A DNA stretch of 20,801 nucleotides from Bacteroidales bacterium (GCA_024689525.1 JAILDI010000117.1:1-20801); one strand, 5' to 3'. Shown: positions 7,348 to 15,197, numbered from the stretch's first letter. Numbers and translations are program-made. The notes: generated by a model not told the origin, from the letters alone.

Positions 7348-9078
7348 TTACATCCTTTCGGGTAATTCAATTCCCAGCAGGCCCATCGCGGTGCGCAGCG
7401 TGGAGGCGATAATGCTTATCAGAACCAGCCTGTAGCGCAGCAGTGCAGGGTTTTCCTCCTTGAGAATCGGAGTCTCGTGATAGTACTGGTTGAACTCCTT
7501 GGCCAGTTCGTAGGCGTAGTTGGCAATGATCGCCGGGCTCAGTGATGCCCCTGCTTCCGCCACCTTCCCGGGGAACTGGGACAGCAGCTTAACCAGCCTT
7601 ATCTCCTTTGCCGATGCCTGTACATCCGGGCCAATGTCGGCAGGGCCGAACTCTGCCTCAGCCTTCCTCAATATAGAGCAGATGCGCGCGTGCGTGTACT
7701 GGATAAAGGGGCCTGTGTTGCCGTTGAAGTCGATGGATTCCTTGGGGTTGAAGAGCATCGTCTTCTTGGGATCGACCTTGATGATGAAGTACTTCAGGGC
7801 GCCAAGGCCGATCATGTGGAAGAGCCTGTCCTTCTCCTCATCGGACATATCGGCCAGCTTGCCGCTTTCCTCGGAGGTGCGGCGCGCTTCCTCGTACATG
7901 TTCTGGATGAGGTCGTCGGCATCGACCACCGTTCCCTCGCGGGACTTCATCTTGCCTTCCGGGAGCTCCACCATACCGTAGGACAAGTGGTAGATGCGCG
8001 GGGCCCAGTCGAAGCCCAGCTTGCCCAGGATGAGCTTGAGCACCTGGAAATGGTAGTCCTGCTCGTTGCCAACCACATAGACGTGGGAATCCAGCTTAAA
8101 GGTGTTGAAGCGGCGCTCTGCCGTGCCCAGGTCCTGGGTGATATATACCGATGTCCCGTCGCCGCGAAGCACGAGCTTGCGGTCCAGGCCGTCGGCAGTG
8201 AGGTCGCACCAGACGGAGCCGTCGGCCTCTTTCTCGAAGACGCCCATGTCCAGCCCCTTCTGGACCAGTTCCTTGCCCAGGAGGTAGGTCTCTGATTCGT
8301 GGTCCACCTGGTCGAAGGTGATGCCCAGGGCCTTATATGTTTCGTCGAAGCCTTTGTACACCCAGCCGTTCATCATCGACCAGAGTTCCCTCACGTGAGG
8401 GTCTCCGGCCTCCCAGTCAACCAGCATCTTATGCACCTCGTCGATAATCTCCGGATGCTCTTTTTCCATCCTGGCGTAGGCCACATAGCAGTCGCCCACC
8501 AGATGGTCGCCCTTCTTGCCGGTGCTCTCCGGAGTGGCTCCGTTGAAGCACTTTTCCCAGGCGTACATACTTTTGCAGATGTGCACGCCGCGGTCGTTCA
8601 CGATGGTCGATTTAATCACCTCGTTGCCGCAGGCCTTGAGAATACGCGACACACTGTCGCCAAGAAGGTTATTGCGGATATGACCCAGGTGCAGGGGCTT
8701 GTTGGTGTTGGGGCTGGAGAACTCCACCATGATGCGCTTTCCGGTGGACGGCAGCTGGCCGAAGGCCGGGGCCGATGCTATATCGGCCAGGACCTCGTTC
8801 CAGTATACCTGAGAGAATGACAGGTTCAGAAAGCCCTTGACGCTGTTGTAGGCCGATATCTCCGGCACGTTGGCCGTAAGCCATTCGCCGATGGCGTTGC
8901 CGCATGCATCCGGCGATGTGTGAGTGATGCGAAGGAGCGGGAAAGTAACCAGTGTATAGTCTCCTTCGAACTCCTTGCGCGTTACCCCCACCTGCAGGGT
9001 GGAAGCATCCACATCCGCGCCCCAAAGGGCCTTGATGGCCATCGCGGCCTTCTGCTGAATAAACTGTTCTGCTGTCAT
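7348..9078 (-). CDS. argS: Arginyl-tRNA synthetase
   Basis: This 576-residue class I aminoacyl-tRNA synthetase has an N-terminal Arg-tRNA domain (about 1-90), the HIGH-type signature HLGH (130-133) within SSPNTNKPLHLGHIRNN, the KMSKS-type loop KMKSREGT (376-383), and a C-terminal DALR anticodon-binding domain ending LLGIELPERM. It charges tRNA-Arg with arginine. A strong promoter lies upstream (TACTTTTG at 9096-9103 with a TTG 20 bases before it), so it appears to be a single-gene unit. It converges with the antiporter gene, leaving 4 bases between stop codons. Length and motifs are normal. Confidence 0.98.
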   Translation of the reverse strand: MTAEQFIQQKAAMAIKALWGADVDASTLQVGVTRKEFEGDYTLVTFPLLRITHTSPDACGNAIGEWLTANVPEISAYNSVKGFLNLSFSQVYWNEVLADIASAPAFGQLPSTGKRIMVEFSSPNTNKPLHLGHIRNNLLGDSVSRILKACGNEVIKSTIVNDRGVHICKSMYAWEKCFNGATPESTGKKGDHLVGDCYVAYARMEKEHPEIIDEVHKMLVDWEAGDPHVRELWSMMNGWVYKGFDETYKALGITFDQVDHESETYLLGKELVQKGLDMGVFEKEADGSVWCDLTADGLDRKLVLRGDGTSVYITQDLGTAERRFNTFKLDSHVYVVGNEQDYHFQVLKLILGKLGFDWAPRIYHLSYGMVELPEGKMKSREGTVVDADDLIQNMYEEARRTSEESGKLADMSDEEKDRLFHMIGLGALKYFIIKVDPKKTMLFNPKESIDFNGNTGPFIQYTHARICSILRKAEAEFGPADIGPDVQASAKEIRLVKLLSQFPGKVAEAGASLSPAIIANYAYELAKEFNQYYHETPILKEENPALLRYRLVLISIIASTLRTAMGLLGIELPERM

Positions 9079-9095
9079 AATCTCGATTTATCGCA

Positions 9096-9126
9096 CAAAA
9101 GTACGCAAATTCTCTTTTTTTCGCAA
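9096..9126 (-). promoter_or_regulatory. argS promoter, Bacteroidota type
   Basis: On the minus strand the sequence holds TTG (9126-9124), a 20-base spacer and TACTTTTG (9103-9096). Both elements and the spacing fit the Bacteroidota consensus TTG/TAnnTTTG recognised by the primary sigma factor. The -7 box lies 17 bases before the ATG. This is the best promoter match I found in the window. Confidence 0.7.
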
Positions 9127-9173
9127 CTCGCGCACATTTTGGGGCCGATATTGCAGGTCGGCACGCAAAACAA

Positions 9174-9198
9174 AGGGCGGCTCTTGGTGAGTCGCCCT
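9174..9198 (-). terminator. Probable terminator of the htrA-rpoD operon
   Basis: On the minus strand AGGGCGACTC (9198-9189) pairs with GAGCCGCCCT (9183-9174) around a 5-base loop, with one A-C mismatch, and is followed by TTGTTTTG. It lies 22 bases after the rpoD stop and before the argS promoter, so it separates the two units. Confidence 0.6.
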
Positions 9199-9220
9199 GA
9201 TTGTTTAGCTTTGCGCTTTA

Positions 9221-10081
9221 TTAGCCCAGATAGCCCTTCAGCAGTTTGCTGCGGGACGGGCTCTTGAGGCGGCGGATCGCCTTTTCCTTAATCTGACGCA
9301 CGCGCTCGCGGGTGAGGCCGAAGCGCTCGCCGATTTCCTCGAGTGTCATCTCCTGGCATCCGATGCCGAAGAAGGACTTGATGATTTCACGCTCACGGTC
9401 CGTAAGGGTGGACAGGGCACGCTCGATTTCGGTGTTAAGGGATTCGTTCACAAGGCCGCGGTCCGCGCTGGGGGAATCGTCGTTGGGAAGCACGTCCAGA
9501 AGGGAGTTGTCCTCACCTTCCACGAAAGGCGCGTCCACGGACACGTGACGCCCGGATACGCGCAGAGTGTCGGAAATCTTGTCCTTGGGGACGTCGATCA
9601 TCTCCGACAGCTCTTCGTTTGAAGGCTGCCTTTCGTTCTCCTGCTCGAATTTCGAGAGGGCCTTGTTGATCTTGTTCAGCGAACCAACCTGGTTCAGGGG
9701 CAGACGCACGATACGGCTCTGCTCCGCGAGTGCCTGGAGAATGCTCTGACGGATCCACCACACGGCATACGAAATGAATTTGAAGCCGCGGGTTTCATCG
9801 AACTTCTGGGCGGCCTTGATCAGGCCGAGGTTTCCTTCGTTGATGAGGTCCGGAAGGCTTAGACCCTGGTTCTGGTACTGTTTCGCAACGGAAACCACGA
9901 ACCTGAGATTTGCCCTGGTGAGTTTTTCCAGCGCCACGGGATCCCCTTTACGGATTCGCTGCGCAAGTTCCACCTCTTCCTCGGGGGTTACGAGCTCTTC
10001 ACGGCCGATCTCCTGAAGATACTTGTCCAGAGAAGCGCTCTCCCTGTTGGTGATGGATTTTGTAATCTTTAATTGTCTCAT
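9221..10081 (-). CDS. rpoD: Primary sigma factor RpoD (sigma-ABfr type)
   Basis: The protein has 286 residues, the short primary sigma typical of Bacteroidota, without the long region 1.1. It starts with region 1.2 ([20 protein letters not shown]). Region 2 follows (about 45-130), including the DNA-melting and -10-reading helix [20 protein letters not shown], then region 3, then region 4 with the helix-turn-helix [20 protein letters not shown] (246-265). It directs RNA polymerase to the TTG/TAnnTTTG promoters seen elsewhere here. The gene lies 11 bases after the HtrA protease gene on the same strand, so the two are likely cotranscribed, a common pairing in this order. Confidence 0.97.
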   Translation of the reverse strand: MRQLKITKSITNRESASLDKYLQEIGREELVTPEEEVELAQRIRKGDPVALEKLTRANLRFVVSVAKQYQNQGLSLPDLINEGNLGLIKAAQKFDETRGFKFISYAVWWIRQSILQALAEQSRIVRLPLNQVGSLNKINKALSKFEQENERQPSNEELSEMIDVPKDKISDTLRVSGRHVSVDAPFVEGEDNSLLDVLPNDDSPSADRGLVNESLNTEIERALSTLTDREREIIKSFFGIGCQEMTLEEIGERFGLTRERVRQIKEKAIRRLKSPSRSKLLKGYLG

Positions 10082-10092
10082 TTATACTAAAC

Positions 10093-11541
10093 TTACTTGC
10101 CAAATGCGTAGTAGCCCTGCTTGCCTTTGGAATCCACACCCTGGATGTAAACTCCGCGGGCGGCCTTCCTGGCCTGCTCCACCACCTGGGCGGGCGTGGA
10201 TACACTCTGGTCGTTCACATACTGGATTACGAATCCGGCAGGAACGCCGCTTGCGGCAAGCGCACCGGAACCGGTCTCCACAACCTCCACTCCGGAACTG
10301 ATGCCCAGCCTGCGGAGAGTTTCGGGCGCCGCTTCACGAAGCCTGCCGCCGTAAAAGGCCGTCAGACCCGATGCGTCAACCGTTCCGCTGTTGCCGGCCC
10401 CAGCCGCTACGTCCGCTGCCTGGAACACTACCGGCACCGTTACTTCCTTGCCGTCACGGATATACGTGAGTGTGGCCTTGTCCCCGGGGTGATAGTTGTT
10501 CACCCGGGCCTGTACGGAAGAAGGATCGGTGATCTGGAAACCGTCTATGGCAATGAGAACGTCGCCGGCCTTGAGCCCTGCTTCGTCGGCGGAACTTCCG
10601 CTCGAAACCTCGTTAATATATACGCCATTCATCGAAGAAAGTTTCAATTCACGCTGAGTTTTCTGGTCGATTGCCCTCATACTGATGCCCAGGCGCGGGC
10701 GCTGGACGCTGCCGTAGTCCAGAAGATCGGCCACTACTCTCTTCACGATATTGACGGGGACCGCGAAGGAATAACCTTCGTAACCGCCTGTCTGTGAGAT
10801 GATTGCAGTGTTGATACCCACCAGTTTGCCTTCCTTGTTCACCAGTGCGCCGCCGGAGTTGCCGGGGTTCACTGCCGCATCGGTCTGGATGAAGGACTCG
10901 ATTTTGAATTCTCCGGTACTATTGGGCATCGACCTTCCCTTTGCGCTCACGATTCCGGCCGTGATGGTGGAACGGAGATTATAGGAAAGCGGACTGCCGA
11001 TGGCAAGGACCCATTCGCCGAGGCGGAGCGCATCGCTGTCGCCCATCTCGATGACGGGGAGGCCGGTTGCATCGACCTTGATGATGGCCACGTCGGTTGC
11101 GGGATCGGTGCCCACCACGGTGGCTTCATAGACCTGGTTGTTATTGAGCGTTACGCTTATCTTGGTGGCCCCGTCCACGACGTGGTTGTTGGTGACGATA
11201 TAGCCGTCTTCCCTGATGATCACGCCCGAGCCGGAGCCTTTCTGCTCACGCGACTGGGGGGTGATGTCGCCGAAGAAATAACGGAAGAAGGGGTCGATGT
11301 CGTACTGCTGACTGCGCACTACGGTAACCTCCACGTACACAACGGCCTCAACTGCGGTTTCAGCCGCATAGGTGAAGTCCGGATAATCCGAGCCTGACAA
11401 ATTGACAGTGCGGTATTCCACGGACGGACTGCCCGTTGCGGGGTCCTGAGCGTCCTTGAGGTCACTTGCTTTCACTACGCCGTATGCCGTGAGTCCGGAA
11501 GCCAGAACGCACAGCAGCACCGTTAAAAAAGTCTTTTTCAT
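10093..11541 (-). CDS. Periplasmic serine protease of the HtrA/Deg (Do) family
   Basis: This 482-residue protein starts with a signal peptide or anchor (MKKTFLTVLLCVLASGLTAY). It has a trypsin-like domain with a complete catalytic triad: His120 (in VTNNHVV), Asp150 (in PATDVAIIK) and Ser229 (in NPGNSGGAL). A first PDZ domain follows at about 290-380 (GVYINEVSSGSSADEAGLKA) and a second, more divergent PDZ-like region to the end. Such proteases degrade or refold misfolded envelope proteins. It is the first gene of a two-gene unit with rpoD and has a TAAATTTG -7 box about 43 bases upstream. DegP and DegQ types cannot be told apart from this sequence. Confidence 0.95.
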   Translation of the reverse strand: MKKTFLTVLLCVLASGLTAYGVVKASDLKDAQDPATGSPSVEYRTVNLSGSDYPDFTYAAETAVEAVVYVEVTVVRSQQYDIDPFFRYFFGDITPQSREQKGSGSGVIIREDGYIVTNNHVVDGATKISVTLNNNQVYEATVVGTDPATDVAIIKVDATGLPVIEMGDSDALRLGEWVLAIGSPLSYNLRSTITAGIVSAKGRSMPNSTGEFKIESFIQTDAAVNPGNSGGALVNKEGKLVGINTAIISQTGGYEGYSFAVPVNIVKRVVADLLDYGSVQRPRLGISMRAIDQKTQRELKLSSMNGVYINEVSSGSSADEAGLKAGDVLIAIDGFQITDPSSVQARVNNYHPGDKATLTYIRDGKEVTVPVVFQAADVAAGAGNSGTVDASGLTAFYGGRLREAAPETLRRLGISSGVEVVETGSGALAASGVPAGFVIQYVNDQSVSTPAQVVEQARKAARGVYIQGVDSKGKQGYYAFGK

Positions 11542-11583
11542 AATATGACAGATTTGGTTTCAATATTAGCCGCCGAAAAAACA

Positions 11584-11591
11584 CAAATTTA
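11584..11591 (-). promoter_or_regulatory. Putative -7 box of the htrA-rpoD operon
   Basis: The minus strand reads TAAATTTG, which fits TAnnTTTG, 42 bases before the protease ATG. No convincing -33 TTG is seen at the expected spacing. It faces away from the dnaN -7 box, 22 bases apart. Confidence 0.5.
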
Positions 11592-11613
11592 ATGCCATTT
11601 CGAAGAAAATTCG

Positions 11614-11621
11614 TATATTTG
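11614..11621 (+). promoter_or_regulatory. Putative -7 box of the dnaN operon
   Basis: TATATTTG fits TAnnTTTG exactly and lies 39 bases before the dnaN ATG, a leader of about 34 bases. A -33 TTG is not evident at 19-21 bases. Confidence 0.55.
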
Positions 11622-11660
11622 TGAACTGAACATAGAGGATAATAAAAAACATTTAGATAT

Positions 11661-12785
11661 ATGAAACTCAGCATCTCAAGTTCCGACCTTCTGAAAGGCC
11701 TCCTGGACGTTTCCAAGGCCATCCCTTCAAAATCCGCACTGCCCATCCTTGAAAACTTCCTCTTCGTCCTGGAAGACAATGTTCTCACCGTTACGGCATC
11801 GGACCAGGAACTCACCCTCCGCACACAGATCGAGGTGAGCGAAGCATCGGAACCCGGCAGCATCGCCGTTCCCGCCCGTCATATGATCGACCTTCTGAAG
11901 GAACTCCCGGATCAGCCCATCAAGATCCGCACAATGAGCGAGTCCTCCTTCGAGTGCAGCTGGACCAGCGGTAACTCGGTCCTCCCCTACTTCCCGGCCG
12001 ACGACTATCCGGACATCAAGACCGCCGGCGAAGACGCCCTTGAGGTAGATTTCCCCGCAGCCAGCCTTGTGGAAGGCATCCAGGGAACCGTCTATGCAAC
12101 GGCCGATGACGAAATCCGCCCCGTGATGAACGGTATCTTTTTCGACATCGAGCCGGAGAGCACCACCCTCGTCGCCTCGGATTCCCACAAGCTGATCTGC
12201 TACACCACCGGCGACGTGAAGGCCGCGGAGAAGGCTTCCTTCATCCTTCACAAGAAACCGGCATCCGTGCTGCGTTCCATCGTTGGCAAGGACGTGGAGA
12301 ACGTCCACATCGCCTTCGACGCCGGCACCGCCCAGTTCACCTTCGGCAACACCACCATGATCTGCCGCCTGGTAGTTGGCAAGTACCCCAGGTACCGCGA
12401 CGTCATCCCCCAGAAGAACTCCAACATCCTCAAGATAGACAGGACCCAGCTGCTCAACACCGTGCGCCGTGTGGCGGTATGCTCCAACAAGGCATCCAAC
12501 CACATCAAGTTCACCCTCAAGCAGGGCAGCCTGGAGATATCGGCCCAGGATCTGGGATTCGCACTGGCCGCCTATGAGAAGATCAACTGCGACTATGCTG
12601 GAGAAGACCTCACCATCGGTTTCAAGTCCACCTTCCTGTGCGAGATCCTGGCCAATATGGGCTGCAACGGCATCGTGATCAAGTTCGCGTCCAGCAGCCG
12701 CGGCGCCGCCCTCATCCTTCCCTCGGAAGAGGAGGCGGAATCGGAGAAAGTGTGCGGCATCCTTATGCCTATAATGATTTCCTAA
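11661..12785 (+). CDS. dnaN: DNA polymerase III beta subunit (sliding clamp)
   Basis: This 374-residue protein has the three-domain beta-clamp layout. It begins MKLSISSSDLLKGLLDVSKAIP and continues LPILENFLFVL, then contains the mid-protein signature DDEIRPVMNGIFFDI (near residues 150-164) and ATDSHKL-like ASDSHKLICY. It ends in the clamp-type C-terminus CGILMPIMIS. The dimeric clamp encircles DNA and tethers polymerase III and repair enzymes. It is followed after 12 bases by the exonuclease gene and shares a divergent promoter region with the htrA-rpoD operon. There is no dnaA nearby, so it does not mark an origin here. Confidence 0.97.
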   Translation: MKLSISSSDLLKGLLDVSKAIPSKSALPILENFLFVLEDNVLTVTASDQELTLRTQIEVSEASEPGSIAVPARHMIDLLKELPDQPIKIRTMSESSFECSWTSGNSVLPYFPADDYPDIKTAGEDALEVDFPAASLVEGIQGTVYATADDEIRPVMNGIFFDIEPESTTLVASDSHKLICYTTGDVKAAEKASFILHKKPASVLRSIVGKDVENVHIAFDAGTAQFTFGNTTMICRLVVGKYPRYRDVIPQKNSNILKIDRTQLLNTVRRVAVCSNKASNHIKFTLKQGSLEISAQDLGFALAAYEKINCDYAGEDLTIGFKSTFLCEILANMGCNGIVIKFASSSRGAALILPSEEEAESEKVCGILMPIMIS

Positions 12786-12797
12786 AGTTTTCTCAAC

Positions 12798-13778
12798 GTG
12801 GAACTCAATCTCGAAAGGCCCCTGCTCTTCTTCGACATAGAGAGCACGGGGCTTAATATTGCCTCCGACGGCATCATCGAACTAAGTTTCGTCAAAGTCT
12901 TCCCCGGCGGTAAAACCGATGTCAAGACCTGGAAGATCAAGCCCTGGGACTATGTCAACCACAGGGTGATCAAGATCAATCCGGAGGCATCGGCAGTCAA
13001 CGGCGTCAAGGACGAGGACCTGGTGAACTGCCCCAAATTCATCGCAGTTCTCCCGGAGGTGGCACAGTGGCTCTCGGGCAGCGACCTTGCCGGTTTCAAC
13101 TCCATCAAGTTCGACCTTCCCATGCTCGCGGAAGAGATCGAAAGGGTAAGGCACTACTGCAATACCCGTTTGAAGGAACTCCCTGCCGACAGTGCCGATG
13201 CGTCCAAGGCCCGCGAGGTCCTTGGCATTGTGGAGTCGATAGACCTGCACTCCGCCCGTATGGTCGATGTGCAGAACATCTTCCATCACTTCGAGCCCCG
13301 CAACCTGCGTGCTGCGTACCGCTTCTACTGCGGCGGAAAGGATTTCGAGAACGCCCACACGGCGGAAGCGGACACCATCGCCACGATGGAAGTGCTCAAG
13401 AGCCAGCTGGACAGATACGCCCAGCCGGACGAATTCCGCGAGGAGGTTCTGAAGAATGACGTTTCGTTCCTTTCAGGTATCGGCGGGCCCAGGAACAAAG
13501 CCCTCGACTTTGCCGGCCGCCTCATCGAAGGCCCGGACGGGGAAGCCGTGATTTCGTTCGGCAAGCACCGCGGCCGCAAAGCCCGCGAGATATGGGACGA
13601 GGAACCCTCCTACTTCTCCTGGATAGAAAACGGAGACTTCACCCTGGACACCAAGGAAGTGTTCGCCCGCTTGAAGGAAAAGTACATCCGCGAAAAGAAG
13701 GCGGCCCTCAACCGCCCCGCCACATCGGCCGAACTCGCCAGCCTGGCGGAGAAGTTCAAGCCAGGCAAACTGTTTTAG
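12798..13778 (+). CDS. DnaQ-fold 3'-5' exonuclease with C-terminal DUF3820-like extension
   Basis: This 326-residue protein starts with GTG, 12 bases after dnaN. The exonuclease motifs are intact: Exo I Asp13 and Glu15 (FFDIESTGL), Exo II Asp106 (GFNSIKFDLPML) and Exo III His187/Asp192 (HTAEAD), the DEDDh set. Between Exo II and the DVQNIF segment there is an extra stretch at about 117-143 (including YCNTRLKELPADSADASKAR) that I do not expect in close relatives. After residue 240 a separate module, FGKHRGRKAREI with SYFSWIEN, resembles the DUF3820 family. It is probably a proofreading or repair exonuclease acting with the clamp. Metal-binding residues suggest an active enzyme. Confidence 0.88.
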   Translation: MELNLERPLLFFDIESTGLNIASDGIIELSFVKVFPGGKTDVKTWKIKPWDYVNHRVIKINPEASAVNGVKDEDLVNCPKFIAVLPEVAQWLSGSDLAGFNSIKFDLPMLAEEIERVRHYCNTRLKELPADSADASKAREVLGIVESIDLHSARMVDVQNIFHHFEPRNLRAAYRFYCGGKDFENAHTAEADTIATMEVLKSQLDRYAQPDEFREEVLKNDVSFLSGIGGPRNKALDFAGRLIEGPDGEAVISFGKHRGRKAREIWDEEPSYFSWIENGDFTLDTKEVFARLKEKYIREKKAALNRPATSAELASLAEKFKPGKLF

Positions 13779-13821
13779 CCGTAAAATGGAAGTTCCGGAG
13801 TATAAATGACTTACAGATTTT

Positions 13822-13844
13822 AAATGCGGCATTTTGCCGCATTT
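13822..13844 (+). terminator. Perfect hairpin closing the dnaN operon
   Basis: AAATGCGGCA (13822-13831) and TGCCGCATTT (13835-13844) are perfect 10-base inverted repeats around a 3-base loop, followed by ACTTTTCG. The placement 43 bases after the exonuclease stop fits a rho-independent terminator. The following gene begins only 12 bases later, so an operator role is also possible. Confidence 0.65.
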
Positions 13845-13856
13845 ACTTTTCGTAAT

Positions 13857-14864
13857 ATGCTAAAATTCAGCCACATACATTTTACGCTAATCGCGCTCCT
13901 CGTGGCCGGATGCGCCGTGAGGCAGCCTGCAGTTGACACGTCGATGGAGTATGCGCAGTGGTTTTCACTCAACGGCGACACGCTGACGGTGATTTCGCCG
14001 TACGATGGCTCGCGGGACACCACGGTGCTGCATGCTTGCCGCAGCCTGGCGTGTATGTCTTCGTCGCACGTGGGGTATCTGGAGGCACTTGGAGCCGACA
14101 GCATCGTGACAGCCGTGTCCGGAGTGAATTTTCTGGCCGATGACGCCGTGCGCAGCCACGCCGCGGAAATTGGCTACGATTCCTCCCCCGACTATGAGAC
14201 GCTGCTGAGGGTGCAGCCGGATTACGTGCTGATGTATGCCATATCCTCCGCACCCACCCAGGCGTTACTGAAACTACGGGATCTGGGGATTCCTGTGCTT
14301 GTGCTGCACGAGCATCTGGAGCCGCATCCCCTTGGCCGTGCGGAGTACGTGAAGCTCTTCGGCCGGCTGGCAGGTTGTCCCGAAAAGGCGGACAGCGTGT
14401 TCGCTGCAGTGCGTGACGCGTACCTGGCACAAGTACAACCGGGTAACGCAAAAGTGCTCGTGAACATCCCCTACGGCGACCAGTGGTACGTTCCCGGCAG
14501 CGACAATTACCTTTATCAGCTGATAGCAGATGCAGGCGGCACCATCCTCGGCTCCGCGGAAGGTGTGCAGTCGTCCGTAATAAGCGTGGAAAAAGCCTAC
14601 GAACTATCCTGCGAGGCAGATTTCTGGCTGCACCCCGGCTGGTGCACAACCAAGGCGGAACTCGCCGGCGTGCACCCGCTCTTCGCCAACTTCCCCGTCC
14701 TTTCCAAACCCGTGTGGAACAACACTGCCCAGGCCACGCCCGGCGGCGGCAACGCCTTCTGGGAAACCGGTCCCGCCCGCCCCGACCTCATCCTCCGCGA
14801 CCTCGTCTCAATCTTCTCCTCCTCCCCCACCGACTCCCTCACCTACTACATCCCTGTTCGCTAA
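13857..14864 (+). CDS. Periplasmic-binding lipoprotein, BtuF/FecB type
   Basis: This is a protein of 335 residues. I chose the ATG at 13857 because an in-frame ATG at 13824 lies inside the terminator stem, while 13857 gives a clean lipoprotein signal, MLKFSHIHFTLIALLVAGC, with lipobox LVAGC and Cys19. The body has the class III solute-binding layout: GYLEALGADSIVTAVSG, then PDYETLLRVQPDYVLM, then a long linking helix, then a second lobe with VLVNIPYGDQWYVPGSDNYL, ending ARPDLILRDLVSIF. Such proteins deliver iron chelates, haem or cobalamin to an ABC importer. No permease or ATPase gene is nearby, so the ligand is open. It is a stand-alone gene with structured DNA downstream. Confidence 0.85.
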   Translation: MLKFSHIHFTLIALLVAGCAVRQPAVDTSMEYAQWFSLNGDTLTVISPYDGSRDTTVLHACRSLACMSSSHVGYLEALGADSIVTAVSGVNFLADDAVRSHAAEIGYDSSPDYETLLRVQPDYVLMYAISSAPTQALLKLRDLGIPVLVLHEHLEPHPLGRAEYVKLFGRLAGCPEKADSVFAAVRDAYLAQVQPGNAKVLVNIPYGDQWYVPGSDNYLYQLIADAGGTILGSAEGVQSSVISVEKAYELSCEADFWLHPGWCTTKAELAGVHPLFANFPVLSKPVWNNTAQATPGGGNAFWETGPARPDLILRDLVSIFSSSPTDSLTYYIPVR

Positions 14865-14886
14865 ACCCCAAGTGCTCCAGAAGGCA

Positions 14887-14913
14887 CATTGCGCGGTACC
14901 TTCAGGCGCAATG
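14887..14913 (+). repeat. Inverted repeat (8-bp hairpin) after the lipoprotein gene
   Basis: CATTGCGC (14887-14894) and GCGCAATG (14906-14913) pair perfectly around an 11-base loop, 22 bases after the lipoprotein stop. No T-run follows, so it is not a standard terminator; it could stabilise the 3' end of the mRNA. Confidence 0.6.
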
Positions 14914-15039
14914 AAGGATTCTAAACGTGCACACAGGTCCATAGGCCAGCACCGATGAGCCCGAAAATGCCCGTTTTTGAGCACACCCTGCAACTTGAGT
15001 GGACCGGTAGGATCGCTTATGAGCCCCGAGTATCACAAT

Positions 15040-15108
15040 GTCGCCCCCCACGGGGGAAAGGGGCAATTCATCCACGATAATGACCTAAATCGTGGTCGCC
15101 CCCCACGG
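15040..15108 (+). repeat. Direct repeat pair GTCGCCCCCCACGG
   Basis: The 14-base sequence GTCGCCCCCCACGG occurs exactly at 15040-15053 and 15095-15108, with 41 bases between. The interval holds the CCACGAT/ATCGTGG hairpin. With only two copies in the window this is not a CRISPR array. Confidence 0.75.
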
Positions 15109-15161
15109 TAAGACGGTCAGTGCGACTCCACTACGGCTTTTTCTTTCAATTAACTGATAGG

Positions 15162-15183
15162 GATAATGATAAAAAATCATTAT
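15162..15183 (+). promoter_or_regulatory. Fur-like palindromic operator candidate
   Basis: ATAATGAT (15163-15170) and ATCATTAT (15176-15183) are perfect inverted repeats around five A residues. With the G at 15162 the left arm reads GATAATGAT, identical to the left half of the classical Fur box; the right arm matches the other half in 8 of 9 bases. The classical box has one central base, here there are five. The right arm overlaps the -7 box at 15181, where a bound repressor would block transcription. Confidence 0.45.
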
Positions 15184-15188
15184 ATTTG
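15181..15188 (+). promoter_or_regulatory. Putative -7 box of the decarboxylase gene string
   Basis: TATATTTG fits TAnnTTTG. It ends 9 bases before the ATG at 15198 and 36 bases before an in-frame ATG at 15225. No -33 TTG is evident. It overlaps the palindrome at 15162-15183. Confidence 0.5.
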
Positions 15189-15197
15189 TGAGATTGT

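Larger units (their letters stand above)
14865..15197. other. Gene-free stretch with several hairpins and a repeat pair
   Basis: This 333-base gap holds no convincing gene. It contains the hairpin CATTGCGC/GCGCAATG (14887-14894 with 14906-14913), which competes with CCTTCA/TGAAGG (14899-14904 with 14911-14916). It also has a 7-base hairpin CCACGAT/ATCGTGG (15072-15078 with 15089-15095), a 14-base direct repeat, and a T-rich end (15138-15146). The last 40 bases hold the promoter of the decarboxylase string. It may be a terminator region, an undetected structured RNA or a dispersed repeat. Confidence 0.6.

Noticed and set aside
11542..11660. Replication origin next to dnaN
   Set aside because: No dnaA gene or cluster of DnaA boxes is visible; the gap fits a divergent promoter region.
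13824..13856. Upstream ATG for the lipoprotein gene
   Set aside because: It lies within the terminator stem and would put extra residues before a clean lipoprotein signal; the ATG at 13857 is preferred.
13779..13856. A cobalamin riboswitch before the BtuF/FecB-like gene
   Set aside because: The gap is only 78 bases, too short for that aptamer, and it is largely taken by the palindrome.
14955..15080. A 41-residue open frame in the gap before the decarboxylase string
   Set aside because: It crosses the direct repeat and hairpin, has no known motif and no promoter, and its codon use looks random.
15040..15108. CRISPR array
   Set aside because: There are only two 14-base copies, no further repeats and no cas genes in the window.
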